Positions 11,063-22,267 of a stretch of 64,000 nt of DNA are shown here, one piece after another. Under the pieces are notes generated by a model. The model was not told the origin of the DNA. It saw nothing but the letters and a program-made list of their open reading frames with translations, and did not search any database. The stretch spans positions 7,373,001 to 7,437,000 of the forward strand of contig CM036753.1 of assembly GCA_020796225.1 (NCBI GenBank), written 5' to 3'. Position 1 is the first letter of the stretch, and each line of letters starts with the position of its first letter. Source of the stretch: Arion vulgaris. Taxonomy: Eukaryota > Mollusca > Gastropoda > Stylommatophora > Arionidae. The translations under genes were made by a program, and so were the position numbers.

Positions 11063-11214
11063 TATATATAACAATGGTTGACAACTCAGACAAGGAAAAA
11101 GACTACACACAGGAAAAGGAAAGTGGAGTGGGGGGCTGGCAGCTAGATATTTACTATAGGCTGGAGATTTTAAAGGCCGCCACGTCAAAGCTGCAATCAT
11201 ACAATGCACATTGA

Positions 11215-11335
11215 TGATTTTATTGCTACCCACAGAAGGAAATAAATTCCCATTCTTCACCTGGGATTCGAACTGGTGTCTTCATAACCGAGAGACCGGT
11301 GCTCTTATTCACTCGAATGTGCATTCTCTCCCTAA
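11215..11335 (-). mobile_element. possible tRNA-derived SINE fragment
   Basis: The reverse strand shows CACCGGTCTCTCGGTTATGA followed by GTTCGAATCCCAGG, a tRNA-like loop region with a perfect B box. No second copy in the window. Confidence 0.35.
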
Positions 11336-11484
11336 GCTTCTTAAAGTTGTATTAATTAAGATCCATGTTGACAAAATATGAAACGATACACCTGGTCTAC
11401 TACTCAAGATACAATGAGCTGGATATGAGTTCCTGCAGTATTCATGCGATACCATTCGTCTGTCACTCTGTCACAGCCATATGT

Positions 11485-11678
11485 CACATGAATGCACACA
11501 CACACATACACACACATACGCTGTGATATCCTTGTATTATTCAATGTGTCTACTTATATGTCACACTCAAATATAAGATGGTTATTGATCGTTGTAGCTC
11601 TAGAGAATCGGACACAAATCGATTCTGAAAGCAAAGTGGTTGTCAACTCATGTCTAAGCGAGAGACAGACAGACAGAC

Positions 11679-11717
<39 letters not shown>

Positions 11718-11920
11718 AAAGAAGAAGAGTGAATGCAAACGATAAAGATACTAGTGGGAAAAGAAATGAAATAGTAATCCATCTATTAAGAAAAGTAATA
11801 TAAGTGTGTGAGTGTGGGAGACGGTGTGTATGTATATATATGTGTGGTGTGTGTGTGTGTGTGTGGTGTGTGTGTGTGTGGGAGACGGTGTATGTAAATA
11901 TATGTGTGGTGTGTGTTGAG
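11485..11920 (+). repeat. cluster of microsatellites
   Basis: (CA)n-like near 11492-11520, (GACA)n and (AG)n at 11660-11716, (GT)n with GTGTGTATGTATATATA blocks at 11815-11915. Confidence 0.85.
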
Positions 11921-12109
11921 ATGCTAAGACAAGTTGAACGTGAGTGTAATGGAATATTTTAATGATAAACAGAAGACACGGAAGGAGCTGCCAGAGAAAG
12001 CTAACAATAAGAAGTCTTGTCATGAGTAGACTGACGGCCAAGGTCCCATCCTGTGATAAAAGGCTAGAGAGATGGTAAGAGATATAGGCGATTGAACAAA
12101 GACAGGTAT

Positions 12110-12215
12110 ATACAGTATTACATAAGTAATGACAAATTAATTATTAAATATGAAACTAAACAGCACTCGACGTTTCGACCCAATGCCTTTATCAAGATAA
12201 CAGGACACATACTAC
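12110..12215 (-). mobile_element. Penelope-like element 3'-end fragment
   Basis: The reverse strand contains TCTTGATAAAGGCATTGGGT followed by CGAAACGTCGAGTGCTG. It is related to the conserved block in the PLE arms at 13669-14893 (CTTGATAAAGGCC...GGTCGAAACG) but is from a different subfamily. Confidence 0.55.
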
Positions 12216-12788
12216 TTAATAATCTAAAACATAATTCTAACTAAGGATGACAAGAAATTGATACTAGCATACGAACCTGTCTCCAAGCACGTTTCTTATC
12301 TCAAGGCAAGTATCGCATTAAGTGATATTTATTCGCGGTAAGAGAGATAATAATATTTTATGGAAGAATGCAAAGAAATATGGACACACAAAAGGAGAAA
12401 AGTAATAAAGAAATAGGTAAATGTATATACATGTAAAATGAAAGAGCGATAACTTAGGATGTATGTCGTATGTCAGTACAGTGGGTTAGGACAGCTTATG
12501 GATGGATAACGAGGGAAAAAAAAAAAGATATGGACGTCAAAGAAAGAGCAACAACACGAAGAAGAACCGTGGAAAAAGAATAGAAAAGTGTGAACTGAAG
12601 TGTGAAACAATTTGATATAAAGTAAGTAGACCGACAATAATAACAATATCTTGTGGAAACATTGTGTGTCAAACCGAAACGTATAGAATATATATATATA
12701 GAAATGTTACAAGGTATACTTACTTTTTCAAACTTGTTTTAGTTGATTAATCTCTACTTCTGGGCATAATAGTTATCCAGAGAGAAAT
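12206..12788. other. no gene recognised
   Basis: AT-rich sequence with a poly(A) run and a short (TA)n. I see nothing else. Confidence 0.45.
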
Positions 12789-13540
12789 TTATACGATCAC
12801 TTGAGCTTCTCCTAGTTCTAGCCTGTTAATATGATGCATATCACTGATTTCCAACACAATCACTTTAGCGTCTCCTAGTTCTAGCCTGTTAGTATGATGC
12901 ATATCACTGATTTCCAACACAATCACTTTAGCTTCTCCTAGTTCTAGCCTGTTAATATGATGCATATCACTGATTTCCAACACAATCACTTTAGCGTCTC
13001 CTAGTTCTAGCCTGTTAATATGATGCATATCACTGATTTCCAACACAATCACTTTAGCGTCTCCTAGTTCTAGCCTGTTAGTATGATGCATATCACTGAT
13101 TTCCAAAGGGGACTGCCTAGAGTAGTTGATAGTAGCTCGGCCTGCTAGCTGTGAGACGCCTCATAGCTCGGGTTCGAACCTACTGTCCGGCATTTGTTCG
13201 AGTCCCCTGGTCTTACTCAGGACGATAACGTGAGTACCTCTGAAGTCGGAGAAAATCTGCCTGTATGGCGAGGAATACTAATTACGAGTACATTGAGCAC
13301 ACGGCTGCCAGTATAAAGTAATTTACAATGTGCACGCTGCTGCCATTGTAAGAAATTGGAAAAACGGATTTTCACGCAAAATCAGTTTCAGAGATGAAAC
13401 TTCGTCTGAGTTGAAAGCGGACGAAAGAAAAGAAAAAACAAAAAAACAAAAAACAAACTGATTTCCAACACAATCACTTTAGCGTCTCCTAGTTCTAGCC
13501 TGTTAGTATGATGCATATCACTGATTTCCAACACCGTAAT
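12789..13540 (+). repeat. 63-bp minisatellite, about 6 copies, split by a SINE
   Basis: The unit contains TCACTTTAGCGTCTCCTAG, TTCTAGCCTGTTAGTATGAT and GCATATCACTGATTTCCAAC. Five units lie at 12789-13106 and one more at 13457-13535 on the other side of SINE-K. No origin recognised. Confidence 0.93.
13107..13456 (+). mobile_element. SINE-K inserted in the 63-bp array
   Basis: A tRNA-like head has TAGTAGCTCGGCC and CTCGGGTTCGAACCT (B box), followed by a body and an A-rich tail (AAAAAACAAAAAACAAA). The 12-base target duplication ACTGATTTCCAA is exact at 13095-13106 and 13457-13468, so insertion came after the array formed. No second copy in the window. Confidence 0.85.
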
Positions 13541-13668
13541 AATGATTTCGAATCTTCTTCTTCTTCGAACGCTCCACATCGACCACTTGTTCAACCACTT
13601 TTTGTGATTTGTATGTGATCCGAGCCTAAGAGCGAGTGTACATTGCGCCAATTATTTGCCTACAAGTA

Positions 13669-14893
13669 TCGAAATAGGGGGAAAACTGCAGTAAAACTTG
13701 GTAAATAGTGAAACACGTACAAACAAAGTACTATAGTTTTACAAAATACAGAAACAGTGACGATAAACAGCAACGTTTCGACCAACAAGGCCTTTATCAA
13801 GCAAACGAACAAACAGGATTGACAAATTAAAATGAAACACAAATGGACGACCAAATACAAACGTATCTAAGGAAAATCTGGAATAAAAACGAATAACGAA
13901 ATAAATGTAACACAAAAACTAGAAATAGAACGGAAAAGAAACAATGAAACATCTAGTAAATATATAACTTGAATACATGCAACATATACCCATATAGATT
14001 ACAAAGCATGGGAAGAGAAAGTACTAAGAAGCATAAGAATGTAATACATGCAACATATACCCATATAGATTACAAAGCATGGGAAGAGAAAGTACTAAGA
14101 AGCATAAGAATGTAATACGTTGAGCCCGCGTGGTCGCAAGGTACCATACAAAGAAATCAACCGATTCTCCAGAGCAAATCGACTACGATCATCAGAGGAA
14201 CATGATCGGATGGCTGTGACCTGGACATCGCAAGCTCCTGAATGGCCAGTATCATTGAAATGGGTAGCTACAGGGTCACAGAGCATTGGCGTATATCGCG
14301 CAAGTGTTGGGCGAATCGGTCACTGAGTCTCCTGCCGGTTTCCCAATATAGGCCTTGTTGCACCGCTTGCAGATAATGGCATAGATAATATTACGGGACT
14401 CGCACGTGAAACTGTCTTCAACAACGAACGTGGCTTTTGGAAAGAACACCGTGCGGGTCACCTTGCGACCACGCGGGCTCAACGTATTACATTCTTATGC
14501 TTCTTAGTACTTTCTCTTCCCATGCTTTGTAATCTATATGGGTATATGTTGCATGTATTACATTCTTATGCTTCTTAGTACTTTCTCTTCCCATGCTTTG
14601 TAATCTATATGGGTATATGTTGCATGTATTCAAGTTATATATTTACTAGATGTTTCATTGTTTCTTTCCGTTCTATTTCTAGTTTTTGTGTTACATTTAT
14701 TTCGTTATTCGTTTTTATTCCAGATTTTCCTTAGATACGTTTGTATTTGGTCGTCCATTTGTGTTTCATTTTAATTTGTCAATCCTGTTTGTTCGTTTGC
14801 TTGATAAAGGCCTTGTTGGTCGAAACGTTGCTGTTTATCGTCACTGTTTCTGTATTTTGTAAAACTATAGTACTTTGTTTGTACGTGTTTCAC
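13669..14893 (-). mobile_element. palindromic Penelope-like element with GIY-YIG endonuclease remnant
   Basis: Two arms of about 435 bases (13708-14142 and 14460-14893) are inverted copies of each other. By eye they differ by one base in an A run (AACGGAAAAGAAAC against AACGGAAAGAAAC). Each arm contains the same internal tandem duplication (AGCATGGGAAGAGAAAGTAC block). The centre carries part of a GIY-YIG domain. The whole unit is bounded by an exact 12-base target duplication, TGCCTACAAGTA (13657-13668 and 14894-14905). The arms correspond to the PLE 3' untranslated region, so this copy looks like a 5'-truncated element joined head-on to an inverted copy of its own 3' end. Confidence 0.85.
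14098..14480 (-). pseudogene. PLE GIY-YIG endonuclease, partial and frameshifted
   Basis: The reverse strand reads TCESRNIIYAIICKRCNKAY then IGK, the 'IIYAI-C-x2-C-x3-YIG' signature of the PLE endonuclease, with the GIY-like IIY/AI strand and the YIG triplet. After a frameshift near 14280 it continues DPVATHFNDTGHSGACDVQV, then RFALENRLISLYGTLRPRGL and N, matching the family's H-x-D-TGH block and the ENRLI-x-YGT-x2-P-x-GLN end with the catalytic-type Glu. The 'GET-GR' stretch after YIG is degraded. No RT domain of this element is present here. Confidence 0.8.
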
Positions 14894-15089
14894 TGCCTAC
14901 AAGTAGGCCAGCACATCTGATTTCTGCGACTCTTTTTATTGACTAGGTAGTTTCCTAGACCCATACTTCAGTCGTCTTGTACGACATGCCTTGTAGCTCG
15001 CAGTGATACTGCTCTTTGCTTACTTTGTGGGCCCCGGCTCCACATGGGCGCTTGGTTTATCTATTGAGCCTCAATTATGGGCACTATGG

Positions 15090-15265
15090 AATCATTATAC
15101 GAAGTCTTCTTGAGGAACTGAAGAGGGCTTAACTGTCCAATGAGACCATAAAGAGAGCAGCCAGAGACCGAGAAGAGTGGCCAACAGCTGTTGAGGCCCT
15201 ATGCTCCACGAGGAGCGGAAAGGAATAAGTCAAGTAAGTCAAGTAAGTCAAGTAAGTCAAGTAAG
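15090..15265 (+). pseudogene. LINE 3' end with (AAGTC)n tail
   Basis: Reads TIKRAARDREEWPTAVEALC then STRSGKE and a stop, the common LINE ORF2 C-terminal pattern 'AARDR-x-WR...LC'. It is followed at once by five AAGTC/AAGTA-type pentamers, the simple-repeat 3' tail of such elements. Confidence 0.65.
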
Positions 15266-15714
15266 CCATGGAATCATTATTAACAGTTTGATCACTTTCA
15301 AATATTTAATTTGTGTGTACATCTGGTTCTGTAGCTGACTTCAGTTTTTCACTTCAGAAAGTTTAACATTGACGACTGTGCTGCTTTTTTGACATTATCA
15401 ATATTATTTTGTCATTTGCCATTAATGATCATCCATTTTTTGTATCACGACTTGTAGATCATCAATAAATTGTCTTTGCATTTCTCAGTTTTTGTATAAT
15501 TTGACAAGATTTTGTCTGGATAAATACGATAGCTAAAACTGAAGAAGATGAAAGAAGAACTGAAAGAGTGTGGCCTGACATGGAAAACAATTTGTTAGAA
15601 ACAAAGTAGAAAGATGACAGAACAACAACAACAACAGACATCTTTTATTAGAAACGTATTATTAGATTTTCATTAGAAACGCTTGTGTCCGTTTGTAGTC
15701 GTCCATATGTTAGT
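15266..15714. other. no gene recognised
   Basis: AT-rich sequence with a short CAA run. I see no supported feature. Confidence 0.4.
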
Positions 15715-15840
15715 ACTTTTTAAATTCGTCACTCCTGCTGTTCGTTTGCTTGATAAAGGCCTTGTTGGTCGAAACGTTGCTGTATATTGTCATTGTGTTT
15801 GTAATTTGTAATACTACAAATTTGTGATTACGTGTTATGC
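15715..15840 (+). mobile_element. Penelope-like element 3'-end fragment
   Basis: Shares GTTCGTTTGCTTGATAAAGG, CCTTGTTGGTCGAAACGTTG and a final TACGTGTT block with the right arm at 14460-14893. The 45-bp array begins where this fragment ends. Confidence 0.75.
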
Positions 15841-16075
15841 AAATCAAATAGTTTTACTACAGTCTTATCTATATTGTGACATCTTTTATCAAATAGTTTT
15901 ACTGCAGTCTTATCTATATTGTGACATCTTTTATCAAATAGTTTTTCTGCAGTCTTATCTATATTGTGACATCTTTTATCAAATAGTTTTTCTGCAGTCT
16001 TATCTATATTGTGACATCTTTTATCAAATAGTTTTACTGCAGTCTTATCTATATTGTGACATCTTTTATCAAATG
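15841..16075 (+). repeat. 45-bp minisatellite at a PLE 3' end, 5 copies
   Basis: The unit runs TCAAATAGTTTTACTGCAGT, CTTATCTATATTGTGACATC, TTTTA. AGTTTTACTGCAGT in the unit also occurs (reverse strand, AACTGCAGTAAAACTTGG region) just outside the left arm of the palindromic PLE at 13686-13700, so the unit probably includes the PLE terminus. The 15-codon open frame (QIVLLQSYLYCDIFY) is a consequence of period. Confidence 0.9.
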
Positions 16076-16579
16076 GAAAATGAAGAGGCTATAGAAATGT
16101 ACGAACGAAATATAATCAATATGTTACTAGCTGAAATAAGCAGCGCGTAAATGATAATAGTATTAAAGATTGTGTAAACTAGTGTGCTTCACTTGTAAGT
16201 AAGAGGTCACATTTACAAACAAAGAAACAATTCAAACAGCATTATATTCTTTTCTAAACAAAAAAGCATTGTAATGCAAAATACGAGATATAATGTGATC
16301 GCTGCTTTATGAAACTGTTGGTAGGTTGAATATCAAAGACAATTTGTAATATCAAATACACAAAGAGAGTATTTTTTTAGCTGCTAGTTCGTCACGACTT
16401 ACTACTTTTATTTGCTATTCATGCATTATTTTTTTAGCAAAGCCATACTCTCGAGCTGGTTGGGGGTAATCTTGCTCTCCTCAAATAACCAAACCCACAC
16501 TTTGTATTCCTTAAGACATGTTTTGATACTCCAGTTTTTGATACCCAACCGTTCTTAAGTCGGAAAATTATGGTATTTA

Positions 16580-16586
<7 letters not shown>

Positions 16587-16626
<40 letters not shown>
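16587..16626 (+). repeat. (TA)n microsatellite
   Basis: About 20 TA dinucleotides after an A run. Confidence 0.95.
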
Positions 16627-16627
<1 letters not shown>

Positions 16628-16674
16628 CAAATGTCATTCCTGCTGGAGTAGACGGCTCTTCGCATGCTCTCCAT

Positions 16675-17045
16675 ATGTCTTTCCACCTCTCTCTCTCTCT
16701 CTCTAGTGCAGTTAATCAGTTCTGACGTTGCTCTTTTTTTGAACCACGATGTCAAACCATTCAACATATTTTCACTCTATCTTCCACGATCTCTCATTCC
16801 CTGCATTTTACCTTCTGTCACCAAATTTGGTAAACCTTCTCCTCGCATTAGATGCCCGAACACCCTTCATTGTCTTATTCTTTTGATAAGGTGTCTTTGT
16901 GTACAGTGCTGTTTTAAAACCTCATCATTTGTTTTCTTCGCTGTCCGTGGCATTTTCAGCATTCTTCTGTTAAACCACATCTCTGTGGTTTCCAGCAATC
17001 TTATTGAATGCTTGTTCATCGTCCATGATTTGTTTCATTACATTT
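16675..17045 (-). pseudogene. LINE reverse-transcriptase C-terminal fragment
   Basis: The reverse strand reads ETTEMWFNRRMLKMPRTAKK, then TNDEVLKQ, and, after a stop, RVFGHLMRGEGLPNLVTEGK and MQGMRDRGR. This is the 'EMW-x-RRML-x-I-WT...RFFGH-x-R' C-terminal block of a LINE ORF2 unlike the other LINE families in the window. In-frame stops show decay. Confidence 0.7.
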
Positions 17046-17047
17046 AT

Positions 17048-17142
17048 TCTATCTGGGTTTACATTCTATGCTTGTTAGTTAACCTGCCAGGTCAATGGTT
17101 TACATTCAATGCTTGTTAGTTAACCTGCCAGGTCAATGGTTT
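17048..17142 (+). repeat. short tandem duplication
   Basis: Two copies of about 47 bases containing GCTTGTTAGTTAACCTGCCA and GGTCAATGGTTT. Confidence 0.85.
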
Positions 17143-17224
17143 TCAGACTGTGCTACTCTCAGGAGAGTTGTCAAGGTTTGAATACCGAGCAGAAGGATAC
17201 AGTTACCTAGAGTAGAACGACTCT

Positions 17225-17955
17225 AGACAAGCCCGGGAAGACATATCTCTCCCAGCAAGAACTGCAACAGTCTAGACAAACCAGGGAAGACATATCTCTC
17301 CAGCAAGAACTGCAACAGTCTAGACAAACCAGGGAAGACATATCCCTCCCAGCAAGAACTGCAACAGTCTAGACAAACCCGTGAAGACATATCTCTCCAG
17401 CAAGAACTGCAACAGTCTAGACAAACCAGGGAAGACATATCTCTCCAGCAAGAACTGCAACAGTCTAGACAAACCAGGGAAGACATATCTCTCCCAGCAA
17501 GAACTGCAACAGTCTAGACAAACCAGGGAAGACATATCTCTCCCAGCAAGAACTGCAACAGTCTAGACAAATCAGGGAAGACATATCTCTTCTGCAAGAA
17601 CTGCAACAGTCTAGACAAACCAGGGAAGACATATCTCTTCTGCAAGAACTGCAACAGTCTAGACAAATCAGGGAAGACATATCTCTTCTGCAAGAACTGC
17701 AACAGTCTAGACAAACCAGGGAAGACATATCTCTCCAGCAAGAACTGTAACAGTCTAGACAAACCTGTGAAGACATATCTCTCCAGCAAGAACTGCAACA
17801 GTCTAGACAAACGCGGGAAGACATATCTCTCCTGCAAGAACTGCAAGTCTAGACAAACCCGGGAAAACATATCTCTCCTGCAAGAACTGCAACAGTCTAG
17901 ACAAACCCGGGAAGACATATCTGTCCAGCAAGAACTGCAACAGTCTAGAAAGAAA
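17225..17955 (+). repeat. 48-49-bp minisatellite, about 15 copies
   Basis: The unit contains AACAGTCTAGACAAACCAGG, GAAGACATATCTCTCCAGCA and AGAACTGC. A CC/CCC difference makes units 48 or 49 bases, so open frames change phase along the array. One unit near 17850 lacks the AACA before GTCTAGA. No source element recognised. Confidence 0.95.
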
Positions 17956-18567
17956 ACTAAAAAAAAAGATGTCCGTAGAAGCAGAATATGTCAACCATTA
18001 ATGGAGCAAAGGAATTGGCCCACAGTAAAACTAAATAGCCATATGCAAATGTTTATCTAACTTTGGTACCACTACTATGGGAAACAGCCAGGTGGGGCTG
18101 AGACTGGACCTCATGTCTCGAAGGTGTTCCCCCGTAGCTACTAGAGGCTCTTTCGATTCATGCAAAGCCAGGGAACGACAATGTATATTGGATCATCTCC
18201 TGTAATGAGCTCAGAAGCAACATGTGGCTGCACCCAGTCGACCTGAAAGCTAAGCTTTGGAGGAACCTAGCAGACTTGAAGCTGACTGCCCAGTTTGTGG
18301 TTCACAGTAGATTAAACGCATGACCAGAGATTGTTGAAGAAGTAAAGTGTACGGCGCTTTTTTTTATCCCTAGCAAAAGTAGCTATTGTTACTACATACC
18401 GGGATATTCTCCCAGCTGACAAACAGAAGAAAATAAAATTATCGAAACTGAGCATCGAGAAGGAAGATGCAAAATGATATTATGAAATTTGTACCAAGGT
18501 TTAAAAACTCAATCAAAAAAATCACCTACAAAAGATATCAATTAGGTAAGAAACTCATAAATGAGAG
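17956..18567. other. no gene recognised
   Basis: Unique-looking sequence with no supported gene. Confidence 0.4.
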
Positions 18568-20775
18568 AAATTTGTTTCTATTATGAAACTCATTTTTTAA
18601 ACTGGAAGATGTATGAATTTGTTTCTATTATGAAACTCATTTTTTAAACTGGAAGATGTATGAATTTGTTTCTATTATGAACTCATTTTTAAACTGGAAG
18701 ATGTATGAATTTGTTTCTATTATGAACCTCATTTTTTAAACTGGAAGATGTATGAATTTGTTTCTATTATGAACCTCATTTTTAAACTGGAAGAGTATGA
18801 ATTGTTTCTATTATGAAACTCATTTTTTAAACTGGAAGATGTATGAATTTGTTTCTATTATGAAACTCATTTTTTAAACTGGAAGATGTATGAATTTGTT
18901 TCTATTATGAAACTCATTTTTTAAACTGGAAGATGTATGAATTTGTTTCTATTATGAAACTCATTTTTTAAACTGGAAGATGTATGAATTTGTTTCTATT
19001 ATGAAACCTCATTTTTAAACTGGAAGATGTATGAATTTGTTTCTATTATGAACCTCATTTTTTAAACTGGAAGATGTATGAATTTGTTTCTATTATGAAA
19101 CTCATTTTTTAAACTGGAAGATGTATGAATTTGTTTCTATTATGAAACTCATTTTTTAAACTGGAAGATGTATGAATTTGTTTCTATTATGAACTCATTT
19201 TTAAACTGGAAGATGTATGAATTTGTTTCTATTATGAACCTCATTTTTTAAACTGGAAGATGTATGAATTTGTTTCTATTATGAACTCATTTTTAAACTG
19301 GAAGATGTATGAATTTGTTTCTATTATGAACCTCATTTTTTAAACTGGAAGATGTATGAATTTGTTTCTATTATGAACCTCATTTTTTAAACTGGAAGAT
19401 GTATGAATTTGTTTCTATTATGAAACTCATTTTTTAAACTGGAAGATGTATGAATTTGTTTCTATTATGAAACTCATTTTTTAAACTGGAAGATGTATGA
19501 ATTTGTTTCTATTATGAACCTCATTTTTAAACTGGAAGATGTATGAGATTTGTTTCTAAAATTATGAACTCTTCATTTTTAAACTGGAAGATGTATGAAT
19601 TTGTTTCTATTATGAAACTCATTTTTTAAACTGGAAGATGTATGAATTTGTTTCTATTATGAAACTCATTTTTTAAACTGGAAGATGTATGAATTTGTTT
19701 CTATTATGAACCTCATTTTTTAAACTGGAAGATGTATGAATTTGTTTCTATTATGAAACTCATTTTTTAAACTGGAAGATGTATGAATTTGTTTCTATTA
19801 TGAACCTCATTTTTTAAACTGGAAGATGTATGAATTTGTTTCTATTATGAAACTCATTTTTTAAACTGGAAGATGTATGAATTTGTTTCTATTATGAACC
19901 TCATTTTTTAAACTGGAAGATGTATGAATTTGTTTCTATTATGAACCTCATTTTTTAAACTGGAAGATGTATGAATTCGTTTCTATTATGAAACTCATTT
20001 TTTAAACTGGAAGATGTATGAATTTGTTTCTATTATGAACCTCATTTTTTAAACTGGAAGATGTATGAATTTGTTTCTATTATGAAACTCATTTTTTAAA
20101 CTGGAAGATGTATGAATTTGTTTCTATTATGAAACTCATTTTTTAAACTGGAAGATGTATGAATTTGTTTCTATTATGAACCTCATTTTTTAAACTGGAA
20201 GATGTATGAATTTGTTTCTATTATGAAACTCATTTTTTAAACTGGAAGATGTATGAATTTGTTTCTATTATGAAACTCATTTTTTAAACTGGAAGATGTA
20301 TGAATTTGTTTCTATTATGAACCTCATTTTTTAAACTGGAAGATGTATGAATTTGTTTCTATTATGAACTCATTTTTAAACTGGAAGATGTATGAATTTG
20401 TTTCTATTATGAAACTCATTTTTTAAACTGGAAGATGTATGAATTTGTTTCTATTATGAACCTCATTTTTTAAACTGGAAGATGTATGAATTTGTTTCTA
20501 TTATGAAACTCATTTTTTAAACTGGAAGATGTATGAATTTGTTTCTATTATGAAACTCATTTTTAAACTGAAGATGTATGAATTTGTTTCTATTATGAAA
20601 CTCATTTTTTAAACTGGAAGATGTATGAATTTGTTTCTATTATGAACCTCATTTTTTAAACTGGAAGATGTATGAATTTGTTTCTATTATGAACCTCATT
20701 TTTTAAACTGGAAGATGTATGAATTTGTTTCTATTATGAACCTCATTTTTTAAACTGGAAGATGTATGAATTTGA
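18568..20775 (+). repeat. 47-bp minisatellite, about 47 copies
   Basis: The unit contains GAATTTGTTTCTATTATGAA, ACTCATTTTTTAAACTGGAA and GATGTAT. Variation is mainly AAACTC/AACCTC/AACTC and 5 or 6 T. One aberrant unit at about 19545-19575 carries inserted bases. Because 47 is not a multiple of 3 there is no long ORF. Confidence 0.97.
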
Positions 20776-20849
20776 TTTGAGGTCCAAGGAGTTGTGGACT
20801 CACAAAATTTGAAAATCGCTGGGCTAGATAATGAGAGTATAATATTTTA

Positions 20850-21110
20850 TAAGCGTAGTTAGTTTCTTGTACTGTCTATTGTGTTTCCTTATAGGATTAG
20901 TTAGTTTCTTGTACTGTCTATTGTGTTTCCTTTTTGCAGGAAGGCGGTCCAGTATCTCTAAGAGCTTTATTCAAATGCCGAGTTGACCCCAAAGTATTGA
21001 GTTTATTTATTTTGTCACGCAATGACACCGGTGACGTAGTTTTCTCTGCTCATCAAACACTGGAGACGATCATACTAGTAATTTTCTCTGCTCATCAGAT
21101 TTTGATAGAG
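20850..21110 (+). repeat. two short tandem duplications
   Basis: TTAGTTTCTTGTACTGTCTA then TTGTGTTTCCTT is doubled at about 20858-20935. TTTTCTCTGCTCATCA is doubled at about 21040-21100, just before the LINE reverse transcriptase. Confidence 0.7.
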
Positions 21111-22145
21111 TAAACAGGTGCAAACTATGGAAGATCCTTGAAGAATATGGCGTCCAGGGACAACTATTAGGTAATATCATGGCCTTATATCAAGATAGCC
21201 AGAGTACAGTAAGAACAACAGAAGGAATGACCGACTGGTTCTCCATTACATCAGGTGTTAGACAAGGTTGTGTCCTCTCACCAATACTCTTTATTGCATA
21301 TATGGATAAAATAACTCAAGAGTCAAATTCAGATAATGATGAAATAAATTAACTGTTTTTTGCAGATGATCAGTGCCTGATACCTCAAAATGAACAAGAT
21401 CTACAACATCATATTGACACCTTGAACAAAAATTGTACAAATCATGATATGAAAATCAACAACACTAAAACAGAAATAATGAATATGGGAAGAAAATATA
21501 TAATTTATTAAGTAGACATCCATGTCAATGGCACTAAAATAAACCAAGTGAAAGAATTCAAATACTTAGGAAGCATATTCACAGAAGACGGGAGGCTAGA
21601 TAGAGAGATAGAGGCTAGAGTACAAAAGCAAATGCTGTAACCTACCAGCTAGCCCCATTGTTAAGACACCCAAAAATTTCACAGGCAGCTAAGCAACAGA
21701 TGATCAACAGCATTTTATACCTACTTTGTGTTACTAGAGCCAAACATGGACATTGAGCAAAGCGCAGTCACAAAAATAACTACATGTGAAATGCGTTGCC
21801 TGCGAAAAGTTACCAACAACACAAGAAAAGACAGAGTCACCAACATCAGCATAAGAAAAAAAGTTGGCACAAAATCGTGCTTGAATTACATAGAGAAACA
21901 AAGAATGAAGTGGTTTGGCCACTTAATAAAAATGCATCCAAAATCCACAGTATACAGAGTCTTCTACAGCAGAACATCGGGAAAGAAGGCAAGAGGAAGA
22001 CCACGGAAAAGATGGTTAGATGGCGTAGCAGAATCCTGTGAAAGAGCAAAGATAACAATCACACAAGCCACCAGAACAGCACAAGACAAAAACAGAAAAC
22101 CACGACACTGGGCAACAACCCGGTAGCAGTGTGACGACAAAAGAA
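21090..22145 (+). pseudogene. LINE (family X) reverse transcriptase, decayed
   Basis: Reads FDRVNRCKLWKILEEYGVQG (RT motif A region), ITSGVRQGCVLSPILFIAYM (motif B), LFFADDQCLI (motif C, FADD), KEFKYLGSIFTEDGRLDREI (thumb), and after a frameshift CEMRCLRKVTNNTRKDRVTN and QRMKWFGHLIKM. Stops occur at about 21349, 21510 and 21640. The upstream palm/finger region and endonuclease are absent. C-terminal blocks are shared with 27110-27474, 33245-33665, 57460-57735 and 62535-63010, defining one family. Confidence 0.85.
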
Positions 22146-22267
22146 GAAAGAAGAAGAAACAGGTAAACTGTTTGCAATAATGGCTAGTAATGATCGTCTA
22201 CAGCAACTGTCTGCAGTTCAAGCCTCACAACTTATTTATTCATGGATTAACAATAATAATAATGGTG

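Larger units (their letters stand above)
13553..15050 (-). mobile_element. SINE-G on the reverse strand, split by a PLE
   Basis: The 3' half (13553-13668) has CTTCTTCTTCTTCGAACG, GTGATTTGTATGTGATCC, CCTAAGAGCGAGTG and TTGCCTACAAGTA. The 5' half (14894-15050) resumes TGCCTACAAGTAGGCCAGCA and continues to CGACATGCCTTGTAGCTCGC and ATGGGCG. Rejoined, the two halves match the SINE-G at 9228-9493. The intervening 1225 bases are the PLE insertion. Confidence 0.85.

Noticed and set aside
16664..17119. 151-codon + strand frame
   Set aside because: It is the antisense shadow of a LINE reverse-transcriptase fragment.
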